Notes: generated by a model from the sequence alone, not told the origin. A stretch of DNA of 64,000 nt from RGIG5579 sp045590715 (GCA_045590715.1 JAZNRO010000049.1:1-64000); one strand, 5' to 3'. Counted from the stretch's first letter, positions 49,641 through 57,960 are shown. Program-made: numbers and translations.

Positions 49641-51194
49641 CTATTTTTTGTGCGGGTTTACTTGGATCAGTTCCCCTGTTTTTGGGTTAATTGATACAAT
49701 ATTATTCTCCCCATAGACTTTCACGCTGTCGCCTTTTACAACGCGCCTTGCCGATTTATTAAGCAATGTTTTTTTGATATCGGGTATATCTACACCGTTT
49801 CTCTTTTTCTCAACGCTACCGAATACACGGTCGATAAAATGGAAAGAATGGTCTTTTACTTTGATACCGTTAACTGTTTCGATCCCGTTTAGTTCGACGT
49901 GTAGCATTTTATCATAGTCGCGGTATAGATCATAGCCAACTAACGGGGATAAATCGCCGTTGGATATTGACATGTCATAGTGGCGCTTTAGACGATACGA
50001 ATACTTTGTATCAGCCCATGCGCCGTCGTTATTATACTTGATTTTCCTAAAATTGTCAAATGTTCCGACGTTTTCCTTGCCGAGACGTTCCACATAGCGT
50101 GCATATTGCTTTTTATCGGCTGACATATTTCCCGCCACTTTGTAGGCTTTATCTACTTCGGCTTGGCCGTGTTCCTTAACTTTGGAATTGTACCAGTCCT
50201 TGTAAGACATATTTCCGATAACTTCGTTTTTGCCTGTAACGGGGTTTTTGGCGCGTCTTTTCAGCGTCTTTTCGATTTCCTCGCCCATATAGGCCCTTGT
50301 CTTGCTTCGGCAGTTCGGGTGTAACGGTGGGAAATTTTTACCCACCTCGCGCTCTTTGAGAGGAATTACCTCGCCGTCCGTCTCTTGGCAGATCGTACTT
50401 GTGTGGGTGTCTAACGTAGCCAAAAAAACGTACTGATCCATTTCCATTTCCTCATAGGCCATAGCGTCGGCCTCGTTATTGAAATGGTTTGTCTCGGTGC
50501 GTACCAGCCGATCGGCGTAGTATTTAGCAACGTCGAAACGCTCACGGATCTGTCTGGACGTTTTGGCTATGCTTTGTCCGCTTATCATAGCACCGCCGAT
50601 GATCTCGCTTAAACTCTCGGCCAGTATATCGGTGTTACCCCATATACGCTGGCTGTAATTCTTACCGCTCCACTTTTCATTGAGTAGAGCAGTCGTCATA
50701 TTGTCGTCGATCTTGGAAAAAGCAAAGTCTAGGCCCGTCCCCATTTGCACGTCGTATATAGTCTTATAATAAGACTCGTGTACAACGCCCTTATAATGCT
50801 CTGTGTGGGCCCGTTGCTCTTGGGGGTATAATTCCTTTGCCTTTGCATATACTTGCGCTTGTAGGCGTTCTAGGCGCGATATACGGGCTTTGTAATTGTC
50901 TTTAACGTACTGATCCAGCCCTTGGCGTTTTAATTCTTCCCACAGCTTGGCTGTTTCGCTCTTTGTGAGTAGTATTTTAAGACTTTGCACGTCTAGGCCC
51001 GTTGCTTTGGAATAATTCGCGTATATGTTCTCCAGATCACGCTGTATATTACGCTGGGCTTGGTCGTACATTTTGTGAATACGGGCCATATACGCCTCGC
51101 TCTGCTTTTCAGCGTCGGTGAGGCGTTTTATTGCTCGTTCGTCCCAGTATTTGTCGTTCTGTTCTACTGCTTTTTCAAGCGGGGTTTTAGCCAT
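49641..51194 (-). CDS. Phage minor head protein (SPP1 gp7/Mu F family) with toxin-like C-terminal domain
   Basis: A 517-residue protein. Residues 1-330 are the gp7/MuF head morphogenesis protein, with helical N-terminus and the diagnostic segment near 225-310 (RLVRTETNHFNNEADA, FLATLDTHTSTICQETDG, LHPNCRSKTRAY). It is carried in the head and can be ejected with DNA. The last about 130 residues form an extra domain with HSFHFIDRVFG, DIKKTLLN and a final VSINPKTGELIQVNP. That pattern is like the BECR-fold ribonuclease (PBECR) toxin domains found fused to MuF proteins. The nuclease assignment is inferred from pattern only. The ribosome site lies inside the portal gene end. Confidence 0.82.
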   Translation of the reverse strand: MAKTPLEKAVEQNDKYWDERAIKRLTDAEKQSEAYMARIHKMYDQAQRNIQRDLENIYANYSKATGLDVQSLKILLTKSETAKLWEELKRQGLDQYVKDNYKARISRLERLQAQVYAKAKELYPQEQRAHTEHYKGVVHESYYKTIYDVQMGTGLDFAFSKIDDNMTTALLNEKWSGKNYSQRIWGNTDILAESLSEIIGGAMISGQSIAKTSRQIRERFDVAKYYADRLVRTETNHFNNEADAMAYEEMEMDQYVFLATLDTHTSTICQETDGEVIPLKEREVGKNFPPLHPNCRSKTRAYMGEEIEKTLKRRAKNPVTGKNEVIGNMSYKDWYNSKVKEHGQAEVDKAYKVAGNMSADKKQYARYVERLGKENVGTFDNFRKIKYNNDGAWADTKYSYRLKRHYDMSISNGDLSPLVGYDLYRDYDKMLHVELNGIETVNGIKVKDHSFHFIDRVFGSVEKKRNGVDIPDIKKTLLNKSARRVVKGDSVKVYGENNIVSINPKTGELIQVNPHKK

Positions 51195-51207
51195 AGACTA
51201 CACCCCC

Positions 51208-52599
51208 TTATTCTTCTGTTTCTTCTTCCTCGGTTACCTTGGTTTCCTCGGTTTCTTCTGCCTCTGCGTTTGCGTCGAGCATTTCGTTGGCACCGAACGC
51301 GTCATCATAGGTGGGTTTTGGCTTGCTTTCGTTCTCTTTGGCTTTCAGTTCTACGATCTCGCTGGCGTCCTTGATAAAGGAAAGCTGGGAGATTAAGGTT
51401 TCAGCGTCCACAAAGTCAGCCAAATTGTTAATCATTTGTGAAATTTCAAAGTCATTAGAGGGAAGGTTGCGCTTAAATACCGCGTCCACCTCTTCAACGG
51501 GTACCAGAGCCATTTTAGACTGGGTAAACAGGAAATTGTTATACAGTTTGAACCGCTCCATAAGGCCCTTTTCCATATAACGCTCTTTGTTTTTGATATT
51601 CTGCTCAAACGCAAGGAGCTTATAACGGATAGCCACGCCAGAGGAATTACCTACAAAGTTAGCGTCGCTCATATTGGGTACCATAGAAATTTTATGGATA
51701 TCGTTCTCGATATTCTGGCGTAAGATATCTACGTCGCCCTCTTGGAGAGTCTTAATAAGGTATTCCACCTTACCGTCTACGGGCAGATTTGCCAGCATAC
51801 GGCTTTCACGTAGCATGTCGGCCTGTTCTGCGTCAAAGTCCATGCCGTACAGGCACAGGATAGCGTCTACGAGCTGTTCCTTGTCGTTGATACGGTCGCT
51901 CTGGAGTAGGTTGTATGCGTCAATAAGACTGATTACTGTCTCAAAATCGCCTAAAAATTCGGGGTTATTCTTATAACAGATAATCGGTACGTCGCCGAAA
52001 GCGTGAGGCTCGTCTTTTCCTTCTTGCTGGAGGCTCTTTGAGAATGATTTATATACGCGCTTGATCTGCTTGTCTACGTAGATAATCTCCCAATACTTAA
52101 AAGTGGCCCCTTCAAAGATCGGTCTATAAATAAGGCCGAAGAGTTTGTTATGTTCCACCGTGTCGTCGTACACGATGATAGTGTTCTTGTTATCGGTTTC
52201 ACAGCTTTTAGGCTCCGCGTTTTCATTCGCGTAAACATATTCATACTGCAAACCGAAAATAGACACGTCTTTAGCGATCTCACTATCCAGATCGTTAATG
52301 GTCTGCTTTTTGTATGCGTCCAGCAGAGGCTCGATATCGTGGCCGTTGCTGGCTTGATAGTCCACAGGGTTACCCAGTAAATATCCCACATTGGTATCGG
52401 TAATATACTTTGCGTGGTTTACCATTACCTTGTTATTGCTTAATCTGTCGTCTTTGCTACGGTCAAAAATACCGTGTTTGCCAAGATAATAGCGCTCCAG
52501 CAATTCAAACCGTTCCTTGTTGCGTTCGTTGTAGTCGATCACGTCATTTAATACTTGATTTGTGATCGGCGTATCCTTTGGTAAAGTATACATTTTCAC
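51208..52599 (-). CDS. Phage portal protein (SPP1 gp6-like)
   Basis: A 463-residue portal of the SPP1 type, forming the dodecameric DNA gate of the head. Characteristic segments are HAKYITDTNVGYLLGNPVDY, YEYVYANE, and the long helical region EQNIKNKERYMEKGLMERF. The C-terminus is a very acidic, Thr/Glu-rich tail (ETEETKVTEEEETEE). It starts four bases after the terminase stop. Size is normal for the family. Confidence 0.92.
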   Translation of the reverse strand: MKMYTLPKDTPITNQVLNDVIDYNERNKERFELLERYYLGKHGIFDRSKDDRLSNNKVMVNHAKYITDTNVGYLLGNPVDYQASNGHDIEPLLDAYKKQTINDLDSEIAKDVSIFGLQYEYVYANENAEPKSCETDNKNTIIVYDDTVEHNKLFGLIYRPIFEGATFKYWEIIYVDKQIKRVYKSFSKSLQQEGKDEPHAFGDVPIICYKNNPEFLGDFETVISLIDAYNLLQSDRINDKEQLVDAILCLYGMDFDAEQADMLRESRMLANLPVDGKVEYLIKTLQEGDVDILRQNIENDIHKISMVPNMSDANFVGNSSGVAIRYKLLAFEQNIKNKERYMEKGLMERFKLYNNFLFTQSKMALVPVEEVDAVFKRNLPSNDFEISQMINNLADFVDAETLISQLSFIKDASEIVELKAKENESKPKPTYDDAFGANEMLDANAEAEETEETKVTEEEETEE

Positions 52600-52602
52600 C
52601 TC

Positions 52603-53829
52603 TTACAAGCCTCTCGGTTTCTTGACCACCGTAGGCGTTTTTACTCCTTTGATATATTTATTTAGGCCGTACCGTAGAGCGTCGATCGTGTGGTTAAAGG
52701 TATCTACTGGCTCGTTGATATACTCGCCTGTCTTTTTATCCTTCTGCCACGTGTAATTTTCCAGTTCTTCGCACACCTTAAAGCACCGCTCGTCCACAAT
52801 GAGATCATACTGCTGTATCCATTGGATACCATGTATTACGCTGTCCTTGCCTTTTTCGGTGGGATCAATGTTTACGCCCTTGTCCCGTATCTCGTCAATA
52901 GACTTGCGCTCTGCGCAGTCGCCGTATGATTTATCCTTGTGTAGCCCTAGATCGGTCATTGTTTCGGCTATTTCGTTATTCTTCATACCGCGCTTTACGT
53001 ATTCCCCTGTAACGTATATACGCTTTCTGGCGGTATCTATATAGCCCCATACAATCGCCGAAGGGTCGTTGATATAACCAAAGTCCAGCCCGATCCAGCG
53101 CTTTAGCCCCTCTACGTCTGCCTCGCTTACAATTTTGGTGGTATACACAGGGAATACCAGTTTATCCAGCGTGGCAAATTCACCGAGGCAATATATACGG
53201 TAATATGCTGGGTTACGGTCTTTCAACCGTTCCAGTTCCTCGCGGTATTCATCGGATAGAAACTTATTGTCTTGGTATGTGGTTTTTACTACCTTAACGT
53301 TGAAGGGGAGAGCCCGCACAAAAAAGTAGTCATATACCCAGTTCTTTTTGCTGATCGGATTAAACATTAAGTAGATCTGTAAGTGATCCACCAAAGCACG
53401 CAGACGCAAATTGAGCTGTGTGAAGTCGTCCTCGGTTAGTTCGGTAGCCTCCTCAATTACGATATCCGTTATACCGTCAATAGACTTAATCTTTTCTGGG
53501 TCGTCTAGGCCCTTGAAAATAAAAACAGAGCCATTAGGCAACTCTATTTCAAAGTCGCTCCTGTTGACTCTGCAAGCGTCGTAAAAACCGCTAGCGTGTA
53601 AATGGGATATAAGCAACGCCCATATACTATCCTTGATCGTGCGCTGGATCTTACGAATAACAAGCACCTTGCGACGGTACTTTAACGCCTTTAGTAATAT
53701 CTTTTGTGTAGCGCCGAATGACTTACCACTACCAGCGCCACCGTAGTATACCTCAATACGTTTTGAGTAATCGTCAATGCTTTGGTATATCCAGTCGTTA
53801 AAGACAGCGGGGTTTAGTTTCTTTGCCAT
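52603..53829 (-). CDS. terL: Phage terminase large subunit
   Basis: A 408-residue packaging motor. ATPase: Walker A GGAGSGKS (about 30-37), Walker B-like ITDIVIEEATEL, coupling motif MFNPISKKNW. Nuclease: IGLDFGYINDPSA begins the RNase H-like domain with its catalytic aspartate. It belongs to the PBSX/SPP1-like group (headful or cos cannot be told). Its ATG overlaps the stop of the upstream gene by one base (TAATG). The DNA cutting partner is probably the 109-residue protein upstream. Confidence 0.94.
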   Translation of the reverse strand: MAKKLNPAVFNDWIYQSIDDYSKRIEVYYGGAGSGKSFGATQKILLKALKYRRKVLVIRKIQRTIKDSIWALLISHLHASGFYDACRVNRSDFEIELPNGSVFIFKGLDDPEKIKSIDGITDIVIEEATELTEDDFTQLNLRLRALVDHLQIYLMFNPISKKNWVYDYFFVRALPFNVKVVKTTYQDNKFLSDEYREELERLKDRNPAYYRIYCLGEFATLDKLVFPVYTTKIVSEADVEGLKRWIGLDFGYINDPSAIVWGYIDTARKRIYVTGEYVKRGMKNNEIAETMTDLGLHKDKSYGDCAERKSIDEIRDKGVNIDPTEKGKDSVIHGIQWIQQYDLIVDERCFKVCEELENYTWQKDKKTGEYINEPVDTFNHTIDALRYGLNKYIKGVKTPTVVKKPRGL

Positions 53830-54158
53830 TACTTAAACCAGTCGCTCTCTACGACCTTTACCTCTTGTTTTTCGGTAGGTTTCTCGCCGATCGTATCGCG
53901 TACCAGTTCAAACACTTTAGGATCGCCAGCCATAAATTTGGCCATAAGCGCCTCTATGCCCTTGTCCTGTACCGTCTGCTTTGTTTCATCATCGGCCATA
54001 ATAGTAAGCGCCTCTTTTAGTGCCTCTTTGAAAGCCTTGCGCTTCCTTTTTGATATTGCCCCAGCCTTACCGCCTTTTGACTGTACCGCTTTTTTCTTTT
54101 CTGGCTCCATTTTATCGAAAGGCGTTAAGTTCTGCGGGTTTCCTTTAGGATTAGCCAC
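53829..54158 (-). CDS. Probable terminase small subunit
   Basis: A 109-residue, highly basic helical protein with the pattern KGGKAGAISKRKRKAFKEAL, followed by an acidic helix and a C-terminal tail. Proteins of this type lie directly upstream of terL in clostridial and lactobacillal phages and are thought to recognise the packaging site. The placement and one-base overlap with terL support it; no HTH is obvious. Confidence 0.7.
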   Translation of the reverse strand: MANPKGNPQNLTPFDKMEPEKKKAVQSKGGKAGAISKRKRKAFKEALKEALTIMADDETKQTVQDKGIEALMAKFMAGDPKVFELVRDTIGEKPTEKQEVKVVESDWFK

Positions 54159-54178
54159 GTTAACACCTCCTTTTGCTG

Positions 54179-54313
54179 TTATGCCTTTTTGGGCTTTTCG
54201 GTCTTTTCGGGCTTGGGCTCCTTAACCACGATCTGGTACTTGGTACCGTAGAGGGTAATAAATACTTTACCGTTCTTATCGGGGGTTACCTCAATTACGT
54301 GTGCGTTATTCAT
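54179..54313 (-). CDS. Small phage protein, first gene of the late region
   Basis: A 44-residue protein (MNNAHVIEVTPDKNGKVFIT ... KPEKTEKPKKA). The start has a strong AAAGGAGG site. It follows a terminator, so it is the first gene of the structural operon. It is a short beta hairpin with a Lys/Pro/Glu tail. Unknown function. Confidence 0.6.
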   Translation of the reverse strand: MNNAHVIEVTPDKNGKVFITLYGTKYQIVVKEPKPEKTEKPKKA

Positions 54314-54337
54314 AAACAATACCTCCTTTGCAAAAAC

Positions 54338-54370
54338 AAAAGGCCACCCGTTTCCGAGTAGCCTTTCTTT
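54338..54370 (-). terminator. Terminator between the late regulator and the structural operon
   Basis: Stem AAAGGC-n-AC/GT-n-GCCTTT, followed on the minus strand by TTTTGTTTTT. It separates early from late genes. The late promoter should lie in 54314-54380 or be read through under control of the ArpU-like protein; no clear late promoter was identified. Confidence 0.7.
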
Positions 54371-54380
54371 ACATTTTGGA

Positions 54381-54881
54381 TTATATCACAAGATTTACTG
54401 TACTTTCACTATACTTTTGCAAAGTTCTTAAATCTTTTTTTATTTTGCTGTAATGATATTTCCAGATCGTCTGATCGTCCCTATTGAAACGCTCTGCAAT
54501 AGCACTCACGGCCCTTGAAACGCGAATACCTTTTACAGCGATCTCATAAAATAAATCATACTCAATACCGCTCATTTTGCCCAGGGTATCGTTCATAAGG
54601 TTTAAGTACTGCTGTAAATTATCCACGATCTCCCGCTGGTATTCGATCTCTTGCGCAAGGCTCATTCCTGTACCGATATCCACCTCGTGCAGTTCGTGTA
54701 CGTAGTCGGCCATTTTGTCATTGTTGCGCTGTCCTCCGCTTACCACGTCCTCTTTGATCGTTTGCGTCATGGGGAAGTACTTACAGTATAGTTTTTCTTT
54801 CCGATCCATTAGGAGATTAAGGCGCGCCTTTGCCATTTCCAGCTCGCATTTAGTGTTCGTGTAAGTCCTTATCGTTTCCAT
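54381..54881 (-). CDS. ArpU/RinA-like late transcription regulator
   Basis: A 166-residue helical protein. The C-terminal 55 residues form a sigma-region-4-like HTH (YEIAVKGIRVSRAVSAIAER, DDQTIWKYHYSKIKKDL). Proteins like this directly precede terminase genes in Firmicutes phages and activate late transcription. It overlaps the zinc-ribbon gene upstream by 32 bases, and a terminator follows it. Confidence 0.8.
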   Translation of the reverse strand: METIRTYTNTKCELEMAKARLNLLMDRKEKLYCKYFPMTQTIKEDVVSGGQRNNDKMADYVHELHEVDIGTGMSLAQEIEYQREIVDNLQQYLNLMNDTLGKMSGIEYDLFYEIAVKGIRVSRAVSAIAERFNRDDQTIWKYHYSKIKKDLRTLQKYSESTVNLVI

Positions 54882-55047
54882 AGTTCAACTCCTTTTCTCT
54901 AGCCAGCCGTTCTCTTGCTTTCTTGCTTTCAACATAGGGTCGGAGCATTGCTTTGATTTTTCTTATCAAGCGCACCTTTTCTTTGCACTTTTGACACATT
55001 GCGGGACAGTCGGATTTCACACCGCAGTAAGCACAGTAGTATACCAT
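54850..55047 (-). CDS. Small zinc-ribbon phage protein
   Basis: A 65-residue protein with CAYCGVKSDCPAMCQKC (two CxxC-type pairs) and a basic helical tail. Probably a zinc-stabilised nucleic-acid-binding protein. The start has a GGGAGGG site. Its end overlaps the late regulator. Confidence 0.7.
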   Translation of the reverse strand: MVYYCAYCGVKSDCPAMCQKCKEKVRLIRKIKAMLRPYVESKKARERLAREKELNYGNDKDLHEH

Positions 55048-55134
55048 TTACTCGTCCCTCCCACTTGCAATAAGCACGCATAAGATTAAAAAACTGAAAA
55101 TACCGCCTACAACACAGCCTAACAAAAAGTCCAT
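55048..55134 (-). CDS. 28-residue membrane microprotein (DUF3789-like)
   Basis: MDFLLGCVVGGIFSFLILCV followed by LIASGRDE: a single transmembrane helix with a short acidic tail. This matches tiny DUF3789-type proteins of clostridial phages. Its stop is directly followed by the ATG of the zinc-ribbon gene, and its start overlaps the stop of the gene upstream (TAATG). Too small for most gene finders. Confidence 0.6.
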   Translation of the reverse strand: MDFLLGCVVGGIFSFLILCVLIASGRDE

Positions 55135-55268
55135 TATTTTTTCTTTCCTTTCTTCTCCAGAATACGCTCTACGATGAGGATAATTCCCATCGCAATAAGA
55201 ACAACTGCGGTAATTTGAGTAAGTACCAACAGCACACGAATTAGAATAAGAAAATCAATTACTGTCAT
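55134..55268 (-). CDS. 44-residue membrane microprotein
   Basis: MTVIDFLILIRVLLVLTQIT... with one long hydrophobic helix (about 4-33) and a basic tail ILEKKGKKK. It is coupled to neighbours on both sides (ATGA overlap upstream, TAATG downstream). Function unknown. Confidence 0.6.
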   Translation of the reverse strand: MTVIDFLILIRVLLVLTQITAVVLIAMGIILIVERILEKKGKKK

Positions 55269-55465
55269 TCCCCACACCCCATTTCTTTCTCAATCCGATA
55301 TAACCTCGATTCCAGTTCTTTAATCTCATCTTCCAATTTGAGACTTTTTGAATAAGCAAATAAGGAAAAAACACTTCCTGCCATCCACCACAAACCGCTG
55401 ATGTTTTCATAATAAAAACCTGCACAAAAGCAAACAGCGGAACAAATCAGCAACGCCACAATCAC
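55265..55465 (-). CDS. Small phage membrane protein
   Basis: A 66-residue protein with two hydrophobic segments (about 1-17 and 24-41) and a charged amphipathic helix at the end (LEDEIKELESRLYRIEKEMG). It overlaps both neighbours by four bases. Function unknown. Confidence 0.65.
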   Translation of the reverse strand: MIVALLICSAVCFCAGFYYENISGLWWMAGSVFSLFAYSKSLKLEDEIKELESRLYRIEKEMGCGE

Positions 55466-55845
55466 AACTCCACCCCCATTTCTTTTACTAATCGTTCAAT
55501 ATCGTCAAATGATAAAACAGACATGTCACCGCTTTTAGCGAGAAGTAAAAACATTTTCATCCTCTTGGCAAACTCTTTGATTGCTTCTGATCTGCCCATC
55601 CTTTTCGCAATCTCAACTTCCGCTTTTTGTCTTTCGCTCATTTCCTTGTAGAGTTCATCACAGTTTTTCTTCCATTCCTCAATCTCCGCATTTTTGCGGT
55701 TGATAAGGTCAAGTGCATATTGATATAATCTGTTCATACAATTCTGTCCCGTATTCCACATAGGACAAGCGGGGCATTTTGTGTTTTGTGTGCAACACTC
55801 CAAAGCCTTCATAATCTCCTCTTCGGTCATTTTATTTTCGGTCAT
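55462..55845 (-). CDS. Cys-rich phage protein with coiled coil
   Basis: A 127-residue protein with an N-terminal cysteine cluster (ECCTQNTKCPACPMWN...NC) and a long coiled coil with the recurrent ALDLINRKNAEIEEWK pattern. The coil ends in a KEFAKRMK helix, a motif seen in many Firmicutes phage proteins of unknown function. Probably DNA or protein binding. Four-base overlaps with both neighbours. Confidence 0.7.
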   Translation of the reverse strand: MTENKMTEEEIMKALECCTQNTKCPACPMWNTGQNCMNRLYQYALDLINRKNAEIEEWKKNCDELYKEMSERQKAEVEIAKRMGRSEAIKEFAKRMKMFLLLAKSGDMSVLSFDDIERLVKEMGVEL

Positions 55846-56069
55846 TCTTTTACCTCACACCTTCCGCTTTCTAAAAAGTTTACAAATTCTTGATAACAAC
55901 CAGGGCATAAATCAATTCGTCGTCCAAAACTGCTTCTCGGTTCTCCAACTCTCCAAAGAGTAATTTTTGCTGAATACTCCTTTAGTTCATAAGTGGGGCA
56001 ATAACACTCCATAGGGTTGATTATTTCTTTGCCACATCTATCACACACACAAGATGTTAATTTGCTCAT
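55842..56069 (-). CDS. Zinc-finger phage protein
   Basis: A 75-residue protein with CVCDRCGKEI and a distant LCPGCYQEF pair, forming a likely zinc ribbon around a beta sheet. Overlaps both neighbours by four bases. Function unknown. Confidence 0.68.
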   Translation of the reverse strand: MSKLTSCVCDRCGKEIINPMECYCPTYELKEYSAKITLWRVGEPRSSFGRRIDLCPGCYQEFVNFLESGRCEVKE

Positions 56070-56236
56070 TCTCTACCACCCCCAAGAAAGGTATTTAGCA
56101 TTTTCTTTTTCCAGGTCGGCTTTTCTTCCACAAGTCGCATACACTCCCGAAAGCCCTCGACATAGTCAGAGTTTTCGCCGTGCATTTTTACAAGATGATC
56201 GTATCTCTCCTTGATCTGTTCAAATTTTCCGTCCAT
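56066..56236 (-). CDS. Small phage protein
   Basis: A 56-residue protein (MDGKFEQIKERYDHLVKMHG ... LNTFLGGGRE), helical and charged. The start has a perfect AAGGAGG site, and the stop overlaps the next gene by four bases. No family recognised. Confidence 0.6.
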   Translation of the reverse strand: MDGKFEQIKERYDHLVKMHGENSDYVEGFRECMRLVEEKPTWKKKMLNTFLGGGRE

Positions 56237-56237
56237 T

Positions 56238-56525
56238 TCATTCCTCCTTGAATGATAAACATTTAGCTAGTTCTTTTATCCATACGGGATCTGTTTTGCA
56301 TAGTTCGTGTTCCACAAATTCGGGACACCTATATACGTCGTATGAGTCGGCGGGAACGGTGCGAAGGCCGACGCCAGTTTGATAGACTCGCACGCCTACG
56401 CTTGTTTTTTTTGCTCTCCAGCCCTTTACGGGCTTTAAGCTCTTTGACCAGCTACACCCGCTTGTCGTTGCCTTTTGGCAATAAAAGCATAGTGTGGGGT
56501 GTTGGTAAGGCCCTTTTTTTCTCAT
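56238..56525 (-). CDS. Cys-containing phage protein
   Basis: A 95-residue protein with LCFYCQKATTSGCSW near the start and the recurrent phage motif SYDVYRCPEFVE. The cysteines may bind zinc. The start at 56525 is preferred over 56540 because GGGGAGG lies just before it. It begins one base after the stop of the next upstream gene. Confidence 0.68.
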   Translation of the reverse strand: MRKKGPYQHPTLCFYCQKATTSGCSWSKSLKPVKGWRAKKTSVGVRVYQTGVGLRTVPADSYDVYRCPEFVEHELCKTDPVWIKELAKCLSFKEE

Positions 56526-56526
56526 T

Positions 56527-56784
56527 TCAAACCTCCCCACTTAACCACCGCATACACCGATCAAACAGCGCCATTTTCAAGCATACCGCCTGTACCTTGT
56601 TTTTGACTGTTCTATCATTCTGGAGCATAAGCTCGGCCATTGTCATTGCCACTTGTTCTATATCCATATCCTTTAGCTGGTCGTAGTTCGTGATATGCTT
56701 TGCGTAGCCTTTCTCAATACATACGCTGGCGCACTTGCCGTATTCTTTAAGCCACGAGCACTTTTCTTTTACGCACTTTTGCAT
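56527..56784 (-). CDS. Phage protein of unknown function
   Basis: An 85-residue protein with six cysteines (KCVKEKCSWLKEYGKCASVC then VCLKMALFDRC) and a helical core. The arrangement suggests a small metal-binding helper of replication. No family recognised. Confidence 0.65.
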   Translation of the reverse strand: MQKCVKEKCSWLKEYGKCASVCIEKGYAKHITNYDQLKDMDIEQVAMTMAELMLQNDRTVKNKVQAVCLKMALFDRCMRWLSGEV

Positions 56785-56795
56785 TTATCCACTCG

Positions 56796-57194
56796 TCAGC
56801 CCTCTAGTAAGGGCTGGCTTTTTCCTTTCAGTAAGTTTTCAATATTGCTGTATTGTATGATCGTATCGTTGCGCTCGGTGTACTGCGCGGTGTGCGCCAT
56901 AATGTACTGGTTTACCTTGCGCTCGTTTCCGTCGGCGATCGTCAATACATTTACTGTTGCCTCGGCGTGCATATTCCGCAGTTCCTCGATCATGTCCGCA
57001 ATGGTAGGCGGGAATTTTGAGCCTTTGACGAAATGATCCAGCGCTATTTCAATAATTCCGTAGGGCGTTGCCTTGAAGGCACGGTGCCACATATTCACCG
57101 TGGCCAGCGTGGTATCGTTGTCTATACCCTTGTATGAGTTAGGGTAGGCCAGCTTAATCATAGCGAGGAGCTTTGCGCTTTCTTCCAGCGTCAT
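56796..57194 (-). CDS. Helicase loader-inhibitor-like replication protein
   Basis: A 132-residue helical protein starting MTLEESAKLLAMIKLAYPNS, with VNMWHRAFKATPYGIIEIAL and a KFPPTIADMIE motif. This is the pattern of the SPP1 gp39-type loader and inhibitor of the phage helicase. It lies directly after the replisome organizer gene, as in SPP1-like modules. No phage helicase gene is in the window, so the phage may load the host DnaB-type helicase. Confidence 0.78.
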   Translation of the reverse strand: MTLEESAKLLAMIKLAYPNSYKGIDNDTTLATVNMWHRAFKATPYGIIEIALDHFVKGSKFPPTIADMIEELRNMHAEATVNVLTIADGNERKVNQYIMAHTAQYTERNDTIIQYSNIENLLKGKSQPLLEG

Positions 57195-57195
57195 A

Positions 57196-57960
57196 TTATC
57201 CCTCCTTTAGAAGATCCAGAAACGGGTTACTGCTCGCCGTCGGCTTAGCTTTCTGCTCGTCGTTCTTGGCCCATTTGAGGATCGCCAGATAATGCGACTT
57301 GTATTTGTAGCCTTTGAGCGCCAGCCCTTCCGATAACGCGTTGATTTTGTCCTCATAGTCGGTAGGGAATTTTTGTTGTAGTTTGGTGTATTCCTCGTCG
57401 GTGAGTAATACGTTTTTGTGTTCGCCGTGCTTGTGTTTTTTCGGAGCCGTAGGCGTAGAATTAGATATTTCTTTATCTTCTTCTTTTTCTTTTTCTTCTT
57501 CTATATCTGTTGCGTGACACTCCGTGACAGTCACGTGACTGGTCACGTGACAGTCACGTGACATATCTCCAAGGGGTCTTTCCTTCTCCCTCTGCTTTTG
57601 TTTTCGGAGGCGATTTTGTTCGCGGATCGTTTCCAGCCCGTCTAAATTTTGATACTCACCCCAGCCAGCAATGGAAAAGAAACCGTCCTTTGCTACGATC
57701 ATGTTCAGCTGATCCAGTACCTCGATACCGAGGATCACCGTGTTTTCTTCAAAACCTAGCTCGTCGGCTAGCATTTTTGTTGTGTACGGTATGTTTTCTG
57801 TTAAGAAGATCATACCGCCCGCGTTGCACCGTCCCGCCATAGTGAGGAGCATTATCCAAAGCAGTACGATATTGTTACCGTCGGGGAGTCTCCGTAAATG
57901 CTTTATTTTTCTGTTGTCAAACATATCCGTAGTAAGTTTGATCCACTTAACGTCCGCCAC
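57196..57960 (-). CDS. Phage replisome organizer (initiator) protein
   Basis: A 254-residue initiator. The N-terminal 120 residues match phage_rep_org_N (VKWIKLTTDMFDNRKIKHLR, ILLWIMLLTMAGRCNAGG-like, winged-helix). A low-complexity Lys/Glu linker follows, then a DnaD-like C-terminal helical part (YEDKINALSEGLALKGYKY, LAILKWAKND). It opens the origin and brings in helicase. The linker region encodes repeated CHVT/SHVT residues because the DNA there is a cluster of GTCACGTGAC palindromes, the likely phage origin. It overlaps the resolvase gene by 14 bases. Confidence 0.85.
   Translation of the reverse strand: MADVKWIKLTTDMFDNRKIKHLRRLPDGNNIVLLWIMLLTMAGRCNAGGMIFLTENIPYTTKMLADELGFEENTVILGIEVLDQLNMIVAKDGFFSIAGWGEYQNLDGLETIREQNRLRKQKQREKERPLGDMSRDCHVTSHVTVTECHATDIEEEKEKEEDKEISNSTPTAPKKHKHGEHKNVLLTDEEYTKLQQKFPTDYEDKINALSEGLALKGYKYKSHYLAILKWAKNDEQKAKPTASSNPFLDLLKEG
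57513..57562. other. Probable phage replication origin (clustered palindromes inside the initiator gene)
   Basis: Three copies of the 10-bp palindrome GTCACGTGAC at 57530-57539, 57542-57551 and 57553-57562, at 12- and 11-bp spacing, plus two CGTGAC half-sites at 57513 and 57523. They sit in the linker-coding part of the replisome organizer gene, next to a pyrimidine/purine-rich AT tract (57470-57505). Origins embedded in the initiator gene are standard in lambda, SPP1 and TP901-1 relatives. Confidence 0.75.

Noticed and set aside
57513..57562. Short repeats considered as a CRISPR fragment
   Set aside because: Repeat units are 10-bp palindromes with 1-2 base gaps inside a coding gene; no spacers of CRISPR size and no cas genes.
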